The position numbers and the translations under genes were made by a program. Shown here in pieces: positions 26,685 through 36,313 of a DNA stretch of 64,000 bases. This stretch comes from Deltaproteobacteria bacterium (GTDB lineage Bacteria; Myxococcota_A; UBA9160; UBA6930): NCBI GenBank assembly GCA_016875395.1, contig VGRF01000005.1:1-64000 (forward strand), in the 5' to 3' direction. Position 1 is the stretch's first letter, and the number at the start of each line of letters is the position of its first letter. The notes below the pieces were generated by a model, which did not search any database, had not been told where the DNA came from, and worked only from the letters and a program-made list of their open reading frames with translations.

Positions 26685-27764
26685 TCACCGCACCCCCGGC
26701 ATCACCTCGCTCGCGAGCCGCTGCGCCGCTGCAGCGGCTTCCTTCGGGTCGACGCCCGCGGTGGCGCCGATCAGCACGAGCTTCGTGAGACCCAGGCCGA
26801 CGAGCTCGCGCAGGCGCGCGATGCACGCGGCGGGCGGACCCACCACCGCGAAGCGGTCCACGAACGCGGGCGAGAGCAGGCCCGCCTGCGCGGAGTCGCC
26901 GCGCGTGTGCTGCGTCATGTGGTAGCCGCGGTGCACCGAGGCGAGCACTTCGCGCTGCACCTCGCTCGCGGGGCCGGCGACGCGGCCGTGCATCACGCTG
27001 AAGCGCGCGAAGGTGCTGAGGCCGCCGCGCACGAGCGTGCGCGCGACGGCGACGTCGGGGTGCGTGGCGACGTTCACGAACGCGCCGATCCGCAGCGACG
27101 CGGGATCGCGCCCCGCAGTGCGCGCGGCGTCGCGCGCCGCGGCGATGCCCCACGCGATGCGCTCCGGGTCCGCGCCCACCGCGAGCAGCACGCCGTCCGC
27201 GTGACGCGCCGCCGCCTCGATCACGCGCGGGCCGGTGCACGCCACCTCCACCGGCACCTTCGCGAGCTCGCGCGGCAGCGAGTGCAGCTTGCTCGCCTTC
27301 GGCGCGTCCGCGAGCCCTAATGACTCGACCGGCGGCGCGGCGCGTTCGTCGAAGCCGACGCGCGCGAACGCCACCTCCTCGCCGCGCAGATACGCCTGCA
27401 GCTCCGCGAGGTAGCGCTCCAGCACGGCGACGCGCGCGGGAGCGCGCCCGAGATGCGCGAGCGCCGAGTCGCCGCGCCCGATGCCGAGCACCGCGCGTCC
27501 ACCCGAGATCGCGTGAACGCTCGCGATCGCGGATGCAGTCGCCGCGGCGACGCGCGTCGCCGGGTTCGTCACGCCCGTCATCAGCTTCACGCGCTCCGTC
27601 TCGCGCGCGGCGAGCGCGAGCGCGATGTACGCGTCGCCCGACAGATTCTGCGAGTCCACCACCGCGAAGCCGTCGTAGCCCGCTCGCTCCGCCCGCTGTG
27701 CCTGCGCGCCCGCGCTGCGCGCGTCGGCGACGCCGAGGGTCCAGAGCTCGAGGGGGGCAGGCAT
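26685..27764 (-). CDS. LLM class F420/flavin-dependent oxidoreductase
   Basis: The 359-residue TIM barrel is of the luciferase-like monooxygenase superfamily. Features are AERAGYDGFAVVDSQNL near residue 27, LMTGVTNPATRVAAATA near residue 62, and the cofactor loop GGRAVLGIGRGDSALAHLG. The arrangement (GRGDSALAHLGRAP) resembles F420-dependent mer/TIGR03617-type proteins more than FMN luciferases, but the cofactor is not proven. It begins just downstream of a membrane protein gene and is probably in the same transcript. Confidence 0.85.
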   Translation of the reverse strand: MPAPLELWTLGVADARSAGAQAQRAERAGYDGFAVVDSQNLSGDAYIALALAARETERVKLMTGVTNPATRVAAATASAIASVHAISGGRAVLGIGRGDSALAHLGRAPARVAVLERYLAELQAYLRGEEVAFARVGFDERAAPPVESLGLADAPKASKLHSLPRELAKVPVEVACTGPRVIEAAARHADGVLLAVGADPERIAWGIAAARDAARTAGRDPASLRIGAFVNVATHPDVAVARTLVRGGLSTFARFSVMHGRVAGPASEVQREVLASVHRGYHMTQHTRGDSAQAGLLSPAFVDRFAVVGPPAACIARLRELVGLGLTKLVLIGATAGVDPKEAAAAAQRLASEVMPGVR

Positions 27765-27769
27765 CGAAC

Positions 27770-28240
27770 TCACACTCCTGGCTGGGAAGAACTCCTCAGC
27801 ACTGCGCGCATCGCGAGGCGGTTCAGCTGCGCGGCACCGTAGAGGACGGGCGCGAAGATGCTGATCATCGCGTAGGCCCCGAGGTTCCCCGAGATCGCGT
27901 CGAACGTGTAGATGTCCGGCCGATCGCCAATCGTCAGCACGACGAGTCGCAAAAACCCGGAGAAGATGAGAACGGAGACCGGGATCGCGAGGTACGGCGC
28001 CAACCAACGCGACCAGCGCGAATCGGACGCCCAAGAGGAGCGGAAGATCAGCGCAATCAGCACGCCGGTAGTCACTGCGGCTAGAAAGCTCGCGGACCTC
28101 GTCCGCCAATCGTCGAACGGAATCACGGGGTAGTTGAAGTCCTGCACGCCCTTGTCGAACGCGAGCGCCAGGCAGAACCAGGCCGCGCCTGAAAGCGCTC
28201 CAGCGACGACGAGGCGCCGGTGGTTGGGGGTCTCTCTCAC
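27770..28240 (-). CDS. small membrane protein of unknown function
   Basis: The 156-residue protein has four predicted transmembrane helices: VVAGALSGAAWFCLALAF, FLAAVTTGVLIALIF, WLAPYLAIPVSVLIFSGFL and AYAMISIFAPVLYGAAQL. I recognise no family. The GTG start overlaps the CoA-transferase stop (GTGA), and only five bases separate its stop from the LLM start, so it lies within a transfer-dehydrogenation gene set. Base composition looks slightly less GC-rich than its neighbours. Confidence 0.65.
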   Translation of the reverse strand: MRETPNHRRLVVAGALSGAAWFCLALAFDKGVQDFNYPVIPFDDWRTRSASFLAAVTTGVLIALIFRSSWASDSRWSRWLAPYLAIPVSVLIFSGFLRLVVLTIGDRPDIYTFDAISGNLGAYAMISIFAPVLYGAAQLNRLAMRAVLRSSSQPGV

Positions 28241-29433
28241 CTTCGCAGCACCTCGGCGATCTCCTCGTCCTCGAACCCCATCTCCCGCAACACCGCCTCG
28301 GTGTGCTCCCCGAGATGCGGCGGACCCTGTCTCACGTCGGTAGGTGTCAGGGAGTAGCGCGGCGGCGAGCGCAGTAGGTGGAGCGCGCCTGCGTGGGCGT
28401 CGGGCACTTCGACGAGCACGTGGTTCGCGACGGCTTGGTCGTCGGCCGTGAAGCCGGCGAGGTCGTTGATCACGCCGATCGGCGCCTCGTACTTGCGCGC
28501 GCGCTCCTGCAGCTCCGCGTTGGTGTGCTTGCCGATCTCGCCGCGGATCAGCTCGTAGAGTGCGGGCGCGTTCATGATGCGCGCGACGAGGCTCTCGAAG
28601 CGCTTGTCGCTGATCGCGTCCTCGCGGCCGAGCACGCGCATCACCGCCTCGAACTGGCGGTTCTCGATGATCACGATCGCGACGTGACCGTCTTTGGTCG
28701 GCCACGCGGTGTAGAGGCCGTCGCCGACGCCGGGCGGCGGAGGCGGCGGCTCGCCGAACAGGCGCGGACCCAACACGTCGGGCAAGAGGAAGCTCGCGAA
28801 TGCGTCGAGCATCGGGACGTCGACGCGTTGGCCCCGACCGGTGCGCTCGCGCTCGAAGAGCGCTGCGAGCGTCGACCAGGCCGCGGTCATGCCGCTGGTC
28901 TTGTCCGCGAACAAGTTCGGGATCAGCTTCGGCGGGCCCGCGCCGCCGAGCACGCGCGCGAAGCCACTGCGCGCCTGGATCACCATGTCGTACGCAGGCT
29001 GATGCGCGTCGGGGCCGTCGGGGCCGAATCCGCTGATGGCGGTGTAGACGAGGCGCGGGTTCTCGCGCGCGAGCCGCTCGTAGCCGAGGCCGAGGCGGTC
29101 CATGACGTCGGGGCGGAAGTTCTCGATCAGCGCGTCGGCCTTTGCGGCGAGCTTGCGCAACACGCGCTGCCCCGCCTCCTGCTTGAGATCGAGCACGACG
29201 CTGCGCTTGTTACGGTTCACCTGCGCGAACAGGCCCGTGATCGAGCCCTTGCGCTCGCCCATCACGCGCGTCGAGTCGCCACTCGGCGTCTCGATCTTGA
29301 TCACGTCGGCGCCGAGATCGCCGAGGATCTGGGCGCACAGCGGGCCCGAGATGATGGTGGAGAGGTCGAGCACGCGCAGACCGCGCAGCGGTCCGGTGCT
29401 CGCAGTTCCGATTCCGACGCGCATTTCAGCCAT
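28237..29433 (-). CDS. CaiB/BaiF family CoA-transferase
   Basis: The 398-residue class III CoA-transferase shows LRGLRVLDLSTIISGPLCAQ, LGADVIKIETPSGD, NRNKRSVVLDLK and GRGQRVDVPMLDAF. A proline run (PPPPPP) near residue 250 is an unusual low-complexity insert in a loop. The start at 29433 gives a short polar leader before the domain. It heads a three-gene overlapping unit (CoA-transferase, membrane protein, LLM oxidoreductase). Confidence 0.9.
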   Translation of the reverse strand: MAEMRVGIGTASTGPLRGLRVLDLSTIISGPLCAQILGDLGADVIKIETPSGDSTRVMGERKGSITGLFAQVNRNKRSVVLDLKQEAGQRVLRKLAAKADALIENFRPDVMDRLGLGYERLARENPRLVYTAISGFGPDGPDAHQPAYDMVIQARSGFARVLGGAGPPKLIPNLFADKTSGMTAAWSTLAALFERERTGRGQRVDVPMLDAFASFLLPDVLGPRLFGEPPPPPPGVGDGLYTAWPTKDGHVAIVIIENRQFEAVMRVLGREDAISDKRFESLVARIMNAPALYELIRGEIGKHTNAELQERARKYEAPIGVINDLAGFTADDQAVANHVLVEVPDAHAGALHLLRSPPRYSLTPTDVRQGPPHLGEHTEAVLREMGFEDEEIAEVLRR

Positions 29434-29537
29434 CTCGTTTGGGCTCCGCTCGCCTGCGGCTTCTCGAGCCGCGTTCGAACGATACGCGAATGGCGCACGC
29501 GATCGGGAAGGAATCTCGGTCGCGGTAGCGTCTCGCC

Positions 29538-30245
29538 ATGCTCGCCCGCGAAGTCGCACTCCGAGAGTCGCTCGCCTTCGTGTCGCGCTGGCTCGCGCCA
29601 GCGTCGCGTGTGCTCGAGGTCGGCTGTGGCGCCGGCGACCTCGCCGCGGCGCTCGGCGCGGCGGGCCACCGCGTCGTCGCGATCGACGCGCATCCCGAGC
29701 GCGTGGCCGAGGCGCGCGCTCGCGGAGTCGATGCGCGGCAGGCGGCCTTCCCCGACTTCAGCGCCGACGCGTTCGACGCGGTGCTCTTCACGCACTCGCT
29801 CCATCACGTGCACGACCTCGCCGGCGCCGTCGCGCGCGCGCGCGAGTTGTTACGCCCAGGCGGGCCGCTCGTGATCGAGGACTTCACCTGGGACGAGCTC
29901 GATGCGGGTAGCGCGGGGTGGGCGTACGCCTACTTCGCTGCGCGTCGCGATGAGCTGCGCGCGCCCGAGCGCATGTGGCGTCACGACGGCGACGTGCTCG
30001 CGACGTGGCGCAAGCACTTCATCGAGCACGAGCTGCACGGCGCGAGCGCACTGCGCGCGGCCCTGGCAAGGCACTTCGCGACGGAGTCGAGCGGAGCGGT
30101 GCCGTACTTCTTTCGCTTCGCGTGCTTCTCGCTCGGCGACGCGGAGAACGGGGCCGAGCTCTCAGAGAGCGTGCTGCGCGACGAGCGCGCCGCGATCACG
30201 CGCGGCGAGCTCGCACCGCTCGGCTGGCAGCTCGTGCTGCGCTGA
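29538..30245 (+). CDS. class I SAM-dependent methyltransferase
   Basis: The 235-residue methyltransferase has motif [16 protein letters not shown] near residue 25, acidic [10 protein letters not shown], and the post-motif [18 protein letters not shown] typical of Methyltransf_11. The substrate is unknown. It is divergent from the CoA-transferase and ends 46 bases before the enoyl-CoA hydratase gene. Confidence 0.85.
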   Translation: MLAREVALRESLAFVSRWLAPASRVLEVGCGAGDLAAALGAAGHRVVAIDAHPERVAEARARGVDARQAAFPDFSADAFDAVLFTHSLHHVHDLAGAVARARELLRPGGPLVIEDFTWDELDAGSAGWAYAYFAARRDELRAPERMWRHDGDVLATWRKHFIEHELHGASALRAALARHFATESSGAVPYFFRFACFSLGDAENGAELSESVLRDERAAITRGELAPLGWQLVLR

Positions 30246-30291
30246 CCCGCGCCCCGGTGCATCCTCGCGCGTTCACGACGAGGAGCGCGCG

Positions 30292-31098
30292 ATGTCTGAT
30301 CCGTATGCCGAGTACACCGAGCTGAAGTTCGAGCGCCCGAAGCCGGGCGTGCTCGCGGTCGTGCTCGACGCGCCGGGGCTCAACAGCGTGAACCAGCGCA
30401 TGCACCGCGAGCTCGCCGACGTGTGGCGCACGATCGACCGCGATCCGGAGACCCGCGTCGCGTTGTTACGGGGCGCCGGCAAAGCGTTCTCCGCCGGCGG
30501 CAACTTCGACATGGTCGAGGCGATCATGGGCGACTACGCCACGCGCGTGCGCATCCTGCGCGAGGCGCGCGACCTCGTTTACAACGTGCTCGATTGCAGC
30601 AAGCCGATCGTCTCCGCGATGCATGGCCCCGCGGTCGGCGCGGGTCTCGTCGCGGGCGTGCTCGCCGACGTGTCCGTCGTGGGCCGCACGGCGCGCATCA
30701 TCGACGGCCATACACGCCTCGGTGTCGCTGCGGGCGATCACGCGGCGATCTGCTGGCCGCTGCTGTGCGGCATGGCGAAGGCGAAGTACTACCTGCTGAC
30801 GTGCGACACGCTCACGGGCGAGGAAGCGGAGCGCATCGGGCTCGTCTCGATCTGCGTCGACGACGCGCAGGTGCAAGAGCGCGCGCTCGCGGTGGCCGAG
30901 CAGCTCGCGAACGGCGCGCAGGGCGCGATCCGGTACACGAAGCAGACGCTGAACCTCTGGTACCGCCAGTTCGGCGCCGCCTTCGACGCCTCGCTCGCGC
31001 TCGAGTTCATCGGCTTCGGCGGCCCCGACGCGCGCGAAGGCGTCGCCTCGCACCGCGAGAAGCGCGCGCCGAAGTTCTCAGGGCCGACGGCGGAGTAG
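30292..31098 (+). CDS. enoyl-CoA hydratase/isomerase family protein
   Basis: The 268-residue crotonase-fold protein has oxyanion-hole segments [15 protein letters not shown] near residue 61 and [20 protein letters not shown] near residue 111. The usual catalytic glutamate after the second segment appears as [15 protein letters not shown], so the acid/base residue is not the standard one and the exact reaction is open. AGGAG precedes the ATG. Its last 21 bases overlap the 3' end of menE on the other strand. Confidence 0.85.
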   Translation: MSDPYAEYTELKFERPKPGVLAVVLDAPGLNSVNQRMHRELADVWRTIDRDPETRVALLRGAGKAFSAGGNFDMVEAIMGDYATRVRILREARDLVYNVLDCSKPIVSAMHGPAVGAGLVAGVLADVSVVGRTARIIDGHTRLGVAAGDHAAICWPLLCGMAKAKYYLLTCDTLTGEEAERIGLVSICVDDAQVQERALAVAEQLANGAQGAIRYTKQTLNLWYRQFGAAFDASLALEFIGFGGPDAREGVASHREKRAPKFSGPTAE

Positions 31099-32601
31099 CC
31101 GGTCCCGCAGCTCTCGCCGCAGCAGCTTGCCCGCGGCGTTCCGTGGGAGCGCGTCCGTGAAGACGAACGCGTCGGGCGTCTTGAAGCGCGCGAGGCGCGC
31201 GGCGCAGTGGGCGCGCAGCGCGACCTCGTCGATCCGCGCGCTGGGGCGCGGCACGACGAACGCGACTGGCCGCGCGCCGAAGCGCTCGTCCGCGCGCGCG
31301 ACCACGCCGGCTTCGAGCACGTCCGCGTGTTCGTGTAACGCGTTCTCGATCTCGGCGGGATAGACGTTCTCCCCGCCGCTCACGATCAGGTCGGTCCGGC
31401 GATCGAGCACTTCGAGTCCGCCCTCGTCATCGAGGCGGCCGACATCGCCGGTACGCAACCAGCCGTCGCGCAGCGCGCGCGAGGTCGCGACTTCATTCCC
31501 GACATAGCGAGTCATTAGGGTCTCGCCGCGCACACAGATCTCGCCCTCGCTGCCCGGGGGCGCGAGCGCGCCATCCTCGTTCATGATCCGCAGCTCGGTC
31601 CCGGGCAGCGCGCGCAGCCGCCCGCCGAGCGGCTCGCGCTTCTCGGCTGGCGCGCGCGTCGCCACCTGCGACGCCGCTTCGGTGAGTCCGTAAGTGGGCG
31701 CGATCGGGAAGCCAAGCGCTGCGGCCCGCGCGAGCAGCGGCGCGGGCGCGGCCGCGCCGCCGAGCAGCACGCAGCGCAGCCTGGGTGGAGGCGGCCGCTC
31801 GCCCCACGCGTCGAGCACGCGCGCGAGCATCGTCGGCACGAGCGACACGAGCGCGATGTGCCCGCTCGTGAGCTCGGCGACCACGGCGCCTTCGTCGAAG
31901 CGGTCGTGCAGCACCGCGCTCGCGCCGGCGAGCGTGCAGCGCACGAGAATCGAGAGGCCGCCGATGTGGAACATCGGCATGCACGCGAGCCAGCGCTCGC
32001 CGGTCGCGAGGCCGATCGAGCGCTCGTGGCCGCGTGCGCTTGCGCGCAGCGCGCGCTGCGAGAGTTCGGCGGCTTTCGCTTCGCCCGACGTGCCCGAGGT
32101 GAACAGCCACAGCAGCGCGCGCTCCTCGCCTCGAGCGAGCGTGTCCGCATGTCGAGCCGAAAGCCGTTGCCCAGAAACGTGCGTGAGCGTCGGCTCGAGG
32201 GACGGGCTCTGCGCGTCGACGCGAAACGCTGCGATGCCACAGCCTGCGGCGAGCGCGCTCGCGCGCTCGACGCTCGAGGGCTCGGCGACGATCGCGCGCA
32301 CGCCGCTCGCCGCGAGCTGGCGCGCGAGCTCCGGCTCCGTGAGTCGTGCGTTCAACGCGAGCAGCGTGCAGCCGAGCGACTGCGCGGCGTGCAGCAGTAG
32401 CGCGACTTCGAGCGCACCCGCGGCGAGCAGCGCGATCGCCTCCCCCGGCGCGACGCCCTGGACGTGCAGCGCGGCTTGGAGAGCCCGCGCGCGTCTCCCG
32501 AGCTCTCCGTAATCGATGCACACGTCGCCAATCACCAGCGCCTCCGCGGCGCTGCTGCGAGCGGCTCGCTCGGCGAGCCAGCTCAAGCGGCGATCTCCCA
32601 C
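31078..32601 (-). CDS. menE: o-succinylbenzoate-CoA ligase
   Basis: The 507-residue adenylate-forming enzyme activates o-succinylbenzoate as its CoA thioester. ATP motif [15 protein letters not shown] is near residue 172, followed by [20 protein letters not shown] and the C-terminal lysine in [14 protein letters not shown]. The GTG start at 32601 overlaps the end of menC by 19 bases; TTG at 32586 is an alternative. It is the last gene of the operon, and its 3' end overlaps the convergent enoyl-CoA hydratase gene. Confidence 0.9.
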   Translation of the reverse strand: MGDRRLSWLAERAARSSAAEALVIGDVCIDYGELGRRARALQAALHVQGVAPGEAIALLAAGALEVALLLHAAQSLGCTLLALNARLTEPELARQLAASGVRAIVAEPSSVERASALAAGCGIAAFRVDAQSPSLEPTLTHVSGQRLSARHADTLARGEERALLWLFTSGTSGEAKAAELSQRALRASARGHERSIGLATGERWLACMPMFHIGGLSILVRCTLAGASAVLHDRFDEGAVVAELTSGHIALVSLVPTMLARVLDAWGERPPPPRLRCVLLGGAAAPAPLLARAAALGFPIAPTYGLTEAASQVATRAPAEKREPLGGRLRALPGTELRIMNEDGALAPPGSEGEICVRGETLMTRYVGNEVATSRALRDGWLRTGDVGRLDDEGGLEVLDRRTDLIVSGGENVYPAEIENALHEHADVLEAGVVARADERFGARPVAFVVPRPSARIDEVALRAHCAARLARFKTPDAFVFTDALPRNAAGKLLRRELRDRLLRRRP

Positions 32602-33671
32602 CGCGGTGCGGTTGCGCACGCAGAGAGCGCATCGGGATCGGGCGCCACGCCGAGGCCGTCGCCCGCCGGCAGCCGCATCACGCCGCCCTCGACCGGGAGC
32701 GTGGCGAGATCGCGCGCGAGCAATGCCCCGGTTGCGAGACCGCAGGCGCGCTCGCCGAGCGGGAGCGTCGTGGCGCAGTGCAGCGCCGCGGCGACGCCGA
32801 TCGCCGAGTCGAGGAACGAGGTGACGACGACGTCGACGCCGGCGTCCCCTGCACGGGCGGCGACCGCGCGCGCGGAGCGCGGGCCGCCGAGCAGCGCAGG
32901 CTTCAACACGAGCACGTCGCAGGCGCGCAGCGCGAGCGCATGCGAGATGGTGTCCACGTCGCCCGCGCCCTCGTCGAGCGCGATAGGCACGAGCGCCCGG
33001 GCGCGCAGGCGCGCGCAGGCCTCGATGTTCGCCACCGGCTCCTCGACGTACTCGGGCGCGAAACGCGCGAGCGCAGTGAGCGCCGCACTCGCCTCGACTT
33101 CCGTCCACCCGCCGTTCGCGTCGAGGCGAAGCCGCGCCTGCGCGCCGATCGCCTCTCTCAGCACCGCAACGCGCGCGACATCTTCGGCCAGGGGCGCCGC
33201 TCCGACCTTCAGCTTGAAGCTCCGGTAGCCGCTCGCCGCGAGCCGCTCGGCCTCCCTCGCGACCTCGTGGGGAGCACGGGCGGAGAGCAGCGCGTTCACG
33301 GGAACGGCTTGCCGCGCAGAGCTCTTCGCGAGGCTCGCCGCGAGCGGGACGCCGCACTCGCGCGCCGCGAGGTCGAGGAGCGCGCACTCGAGAGCTGCGC
33401 GCGCGAGCGGCGGACCGGCGATTTGCCGGGAGAGCAGGTCGCTCGCGCATTTCTGCAACAAGTGCGGCGCGGCGCGCTGCAGCCACGCCTCGGCCTGCGC
33501 GAGCGACGCGCCCGGCCAGCCCGGCAGCGGCATCGCTTCGCCGTGGCCCCTCGCATTCCTCGCTTCCAGCGTGAGCAGCACGCCTTCGCGCTGCGCGATC
33601 GCGCCGCGCGCGGTCGCGAGCGGCACGCGCAGCGGAAGCGCGAAGCGCTGAAGCGAGATCCGCTCGATCAC
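32583..33671 (-). CDS. menC: o-succinylbenzoate synthase
   Basis: This 362-residue enolase-superfamily enzyme dehydrates SHCHC to o-succinylbenzoate. Catalytic lysine is in FKLKVG, metal ligands in RLDANGGWT, EYVEEPV and ALDEGAGD, and the second lysine in LVLKPALLGG. Order and spacing match MenC. The GTG start overlaps the menA stop (GTGA). Confidence 0.9.
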   Translation of the reverse strand: MIERISLQRFALPLRVPLATARGAIAQREGVLLTLEARNARGHGEAMPLPGWPGASLAQAEAWLQRAAPHLLQKCASDLLSRQIAGPPLARAALECALLDLAARECGVPLAASLAKSSARQAVPVNALLSARAPHEVAREAERLAASGYRSFKLKVGAAPLAEDVARVAVLREAIGAQARLRLDANGGWTEVEASAALTALARFAPEYVEEPVANIEACARLRARALVPIALDEGAGDVDTISHALALRACDVLVLKPALLGGPRSARAVAARAGDAGVDVVVTSFLDSAIGVAAALHCATTLPLGERACGLATGALLARDLATLPVEGGVMRLPAGDGLGVAPDPDALSACATAPRWEIAA

Positions 33672-34582
33672 GCCGGCCAGGCCCAGCCGATCGCGCACAG
33701 CACCCCATGTGCGAGGCCGAGCTGCGCGGTGCGCGCGAGCACGGCGTTGAGGGCAGTGCCGCGCGCGTTCGGGCCGCCGGCGAGCACAAGGCGCGCGAGT
33801 GGGAACGCGAGGCGCGCGCCGAGCAGCGATGCGAGCAGGACGGGGCGCGCGAAGACAGCCGCGCTCGCGAGCGGGGCGAGGCACGCGAGCGCGATGAGCG
33901 CGGCGTAGAGCCGCCGCGTCGCGGCGTCGCCGAGGCGCACCGCGAGCGTGCGCTTGCCCACGCGCGCGTCGCTCTCACGGTCGCGCAGGTTGTTCACGAC
34001 GAGCACCGCGGTCGCGAGTGCGCCGACCGAGACCGAGGCCGCGAGCGCCTCGGGCGAGATGAGAAGCGACTGCACCCACGCGCTCCCCACGACCGCGACG
34101 ACACCGAAGAACAAGAACACGAACGGCTCGCCGAGTCCGTAATAACCGAATGGGTAGTGGCCGCCGGTGTAGGCGAGCGCCGCGGCGATCGAGGCGGCGC
34201 CGATCGCGAACACGGGCCAGCCCGCGACGAGCGCGAGGCTCGCGCCGAGCGCGCCCGCGATCGCCAGTGCGGCGCCCGCGCCGCGCTTCAGCTGCGCCGT
34301 CGTGAGCCAGCCGAGCGCCGCCGCGCGCGGCGGGCCCACGCGGTCCGGGCCGTCGGCGCCGCGCTGCGCGTCGAACGCGTCGTTCGCGAAGTTCGCCGCG
34401 ACTTGCAGCGCGAGCGCGCAGCCGAGCGCCGCCAGGGCGGGTAGCGCCTGCGCCCCGCCCGCGCCGAGCGCAACAGCCGTACCCACTACTACGGGCGCGG
34501 CAGCGAGAGGCAGCGTGCGCGGCCGCGCCGCGAGCCACCAGGCGCGCGGCGCGCTCGGAGTCGTAGTTGTTACGGACGCCAC
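33668..34582 (-). CDS. menA: 1,4-dihydroxy-2-naphthoate polyprenyltransferase
   Basis: This 304-residue UbiA-family membrane enzyme attaches the prenyl tail to DHNA. The two Asp-rich motifs are [14 protein letters not shown] near residue 67 and [16 protein letters not shown] near residue 195, set among about eight or nine helices. The GTG start at 34582 overlaps the end of menB by 13 bases; that overlap includes a TTGTTACG motif that supplies the menB stop. Confidence 0.9.
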   Translation of the reverse strand: MASVTTTTPSAPRAWWLAARPRTLPLAAAPVVVGTAVALGAGGAQALPALAALGCALALQVAANFANDAFDAQRGADGPDRVGPPRAAALGWLTTAQLKRGAGAALAIAGALGASLALVAGWPVFAIGAASIAAALAYTGGHYPFGYYGLGEPFVFLFFGVVAVVGSAWVQSLLISPEALAASVSVGALATAVLVVNNLRDRESDARVGKRTLAVRLGDAATRRLYAALIALACLAPLASAAVFARPVLLASLLGARLAFPLARLVLAGGPNARGTALNAVLARTAQLGLAHGVLCAIGWAWPA

Positions 34583-35421
34583 GGGTAGCGCGCGAAATCG
34601 GGCTGACGCTTCTCGACGAATGCGTTGCGACCTTCCTGCGCTTCCTCGCTCATGTAGAAGAGCAGCGTCGCGTTGCCCGCAAGCTCCTGTAGGCCGATCT
34701 GTCCGTCGCAGTCCGCGTTGAACGCGCTCTTCAGACAGCGAATCGCGAGAGGGCTGTGCTCGAGAATGCGGCGGCCCCACGCCACGCCGGTGGCCTCGAG
34801 GTCCGCGAGCGGAACGACGCAATTCACGAGGCCCATCTGCTCGGCCTCGCGCGCGCCGTATTGCCGGCACAGGTACCAGATCTCGCGCGCCTTCTTCTGG
34901 CCGACGCTGCGCGCGAGATAGGACGCTCCGAGGCCGCCGTCGAAACTGCCGACGCGCGGGCCGGTTTGGCCGAAGCGTGCGTTCTCGGCCGCGATCGTCA
35001 GGTCGCACACCACGTGCAGCACGTGGCCGCCACCGATCGCGAAGCCAGCCACGAGCGCGATGACGGGCTTCGGCATGCCGCGGATCAGCTTCTGCAGCTC
35101 GAGCACGTTGAGGCGCCCGATGCCGTCGCCGCCGACGTAGCCGTCGTTCCCGCGCACGCGCTGATCGCCGCCGGAGCAAAACGCGTCGGGGCCGTCGCCG
35201 GTGAAGAGGACCACACCGACGCGCGCGTCGTTCTTCGCGCGCGTGAAGGCGTCGATCAACTCGATGATCGTCTCCGGCCGAAACGCGTTGCGGACCTCGG
35301 GTCGCGCGATCGTGATCTTCGCGAGGCCTCCGCCGTCGGTTTCGAAGCGGATGTCGGTGTAGTCGCGGGCCGTCTTCCAGCCCACGGCGGGCTCGAACGG
35401 GGGCATCGGTGCGTTGGACAT
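34570..35421 (-). CDS. menB: 1,4-dihydroxy-2-naphthoyl-CoA synthase
   Basis: This 283-residue crotonase-fold enzyme cyclises o-succinylbenzoyl-CoA. Family marks are [11 protein letters not shown] near residue 81, [20 protein letters not shown] near residue 124, and [18 protein letters not shown], with the C-terminal ARYPWRP typical of MenB. AGGAG lies before the ATG at 35421. It is 37 bases from the end of menH, the largest gap inside the operon. Confidence 0.95.
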   Translation of the reverse strand: MSNAPMPPFEPAVGWKTARDYTDIRFETDGGGLAKITIARPEVRNAFRPETIIELIDAFTRAKNDARVGVVLFTGDGPDAFCSGGDQRVRGNDGYVGGDGIGRLNVLELQKLIRGMPKPVIALVAGFAIGGGHVLHVVCDLTIAAENARFGQTGPRVGSFDGGLGASYLARSVGQKKAREIWYLCRQYGAREAEQMGLVNCVVPLADLEATGVAWGRRILEHSPLAIRCLKSAFNADCDGQIGLQELAGNATLLFYMSEEAQEGRNAFVEKRQPDFARYPWRP

Positions 35422-35458
35422 GGCGTCTCCTGGTGGGCGTGAAGAAAAATCGAAGTGG

Positions 35459-36313
35459 TTAGGGAAGCGCGCGCGACGGCGCGCTTGCGCCTGCGCGCGC
35501 GAAGAAGTCGAGCGCGAGTGCGGCGAAGGCGTCCGGCGCATCGAGGTGCACGGCGTGCCCCGCGGCTTCGATGACGCTCGACTCGCCGCTCGGCGAGATC
35601 GCTGCGAGCTGCGCTGCGATCGCGCGGAACTTCGCGTCCTCGGCGCCCGCAACGAAGCACGCCGGCGCGGCAAGGCGCTCGAGCGCGTCGTGCAGTGGCG
35701 GCTGCGCGCCAGAGCCCATGCCGCGCAGGCTGTTCGCGAGCCCGTGGGGCCGATTGCGCAGCCGCTGCGCGCGCGCCGCGGCGAGCGCTTCGGCGCCGAG
35801 GCGCGCTTGGCTCGCGAACAGCGGCAGCGCCATCCAGCGCTCCACGAATGGGGCGATCCCGTCGCGCTCGATCGACGCGGCGAGGGCCTCGTCGTCCCGC
35901 ACGCGCGCCGCGCGCTCGTCGTCGTGCACGAGCCCCGCGCTCGCGCCGACGAGCACGAGCGAGCGCACGCGCGCGGGATGGAAGGCGGCGACCGCTAGCG
36001 CCGCTCGCCCTCCCATCGAGTAGCCGAGCCAGTGCGGCGCACCGATGCCGAGCACGTCGCAGAGTGCGTCGAGCTGCGCGGCGCAGGCCTTGATCGCGTA
36101 GGGCGCGAGCTCGCGCGGCGCATCGCTCGCGCCGTGGCCGACGAGGTCGACGCGCACGACGCAGTGCCGATCGCGCAGGCGCTCAGCCACGCCGTCGAGG
36201 CTCTCGCACGCACCAGTGAAGCCGTGCAGCGCCACGACCGGCGTGCCCTGGCCCTCGCGCACGACGTGCAGGCGCACGCCGCACACTTCGACGTCGAACG
36301 CGCTGGCGTTCAC
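35459..36313 (-). CDS. menH: SHCHC synthase-like alpha/beta hydrolase
   Basis: The 284-residue alpha/beta-hydrolase shows VVALHGFTG, nucleophile elbow [10 protein letters not shown] (Ser), and GHAVHLDAP (His). Position between menD and menB supports 2-succinyl-6-hydroxy-2,4-cyclohexadiene-1-carboxylate synthase. The GTG start overlaps the menD stop (GTGA). Confidence 0.85.
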   Translation of the reverse strand: MNASAFDVEVCGVRLHVVREGQGTPVVALHGFTGACESLDGVAERLRDRHCVVRVDLVGHGASDAPRELAPYAIKACAAQLDALCDVLGIGAPHWLGYSMGGRAALAVAAFHPARVRSLVLVGASAGLVHDDERAARVRDDEALAASIERDGIAPFVERWMALPLFASQARLGAEALAAARAQRLRNRPHGLANSLRGMGSGAQPPLHDALERLAAPACFVAGAEDAKFRAIAAQLAAISPSGESSVIEAAGHAVHLDAPDAFAALALDFFARAGASAPSRALP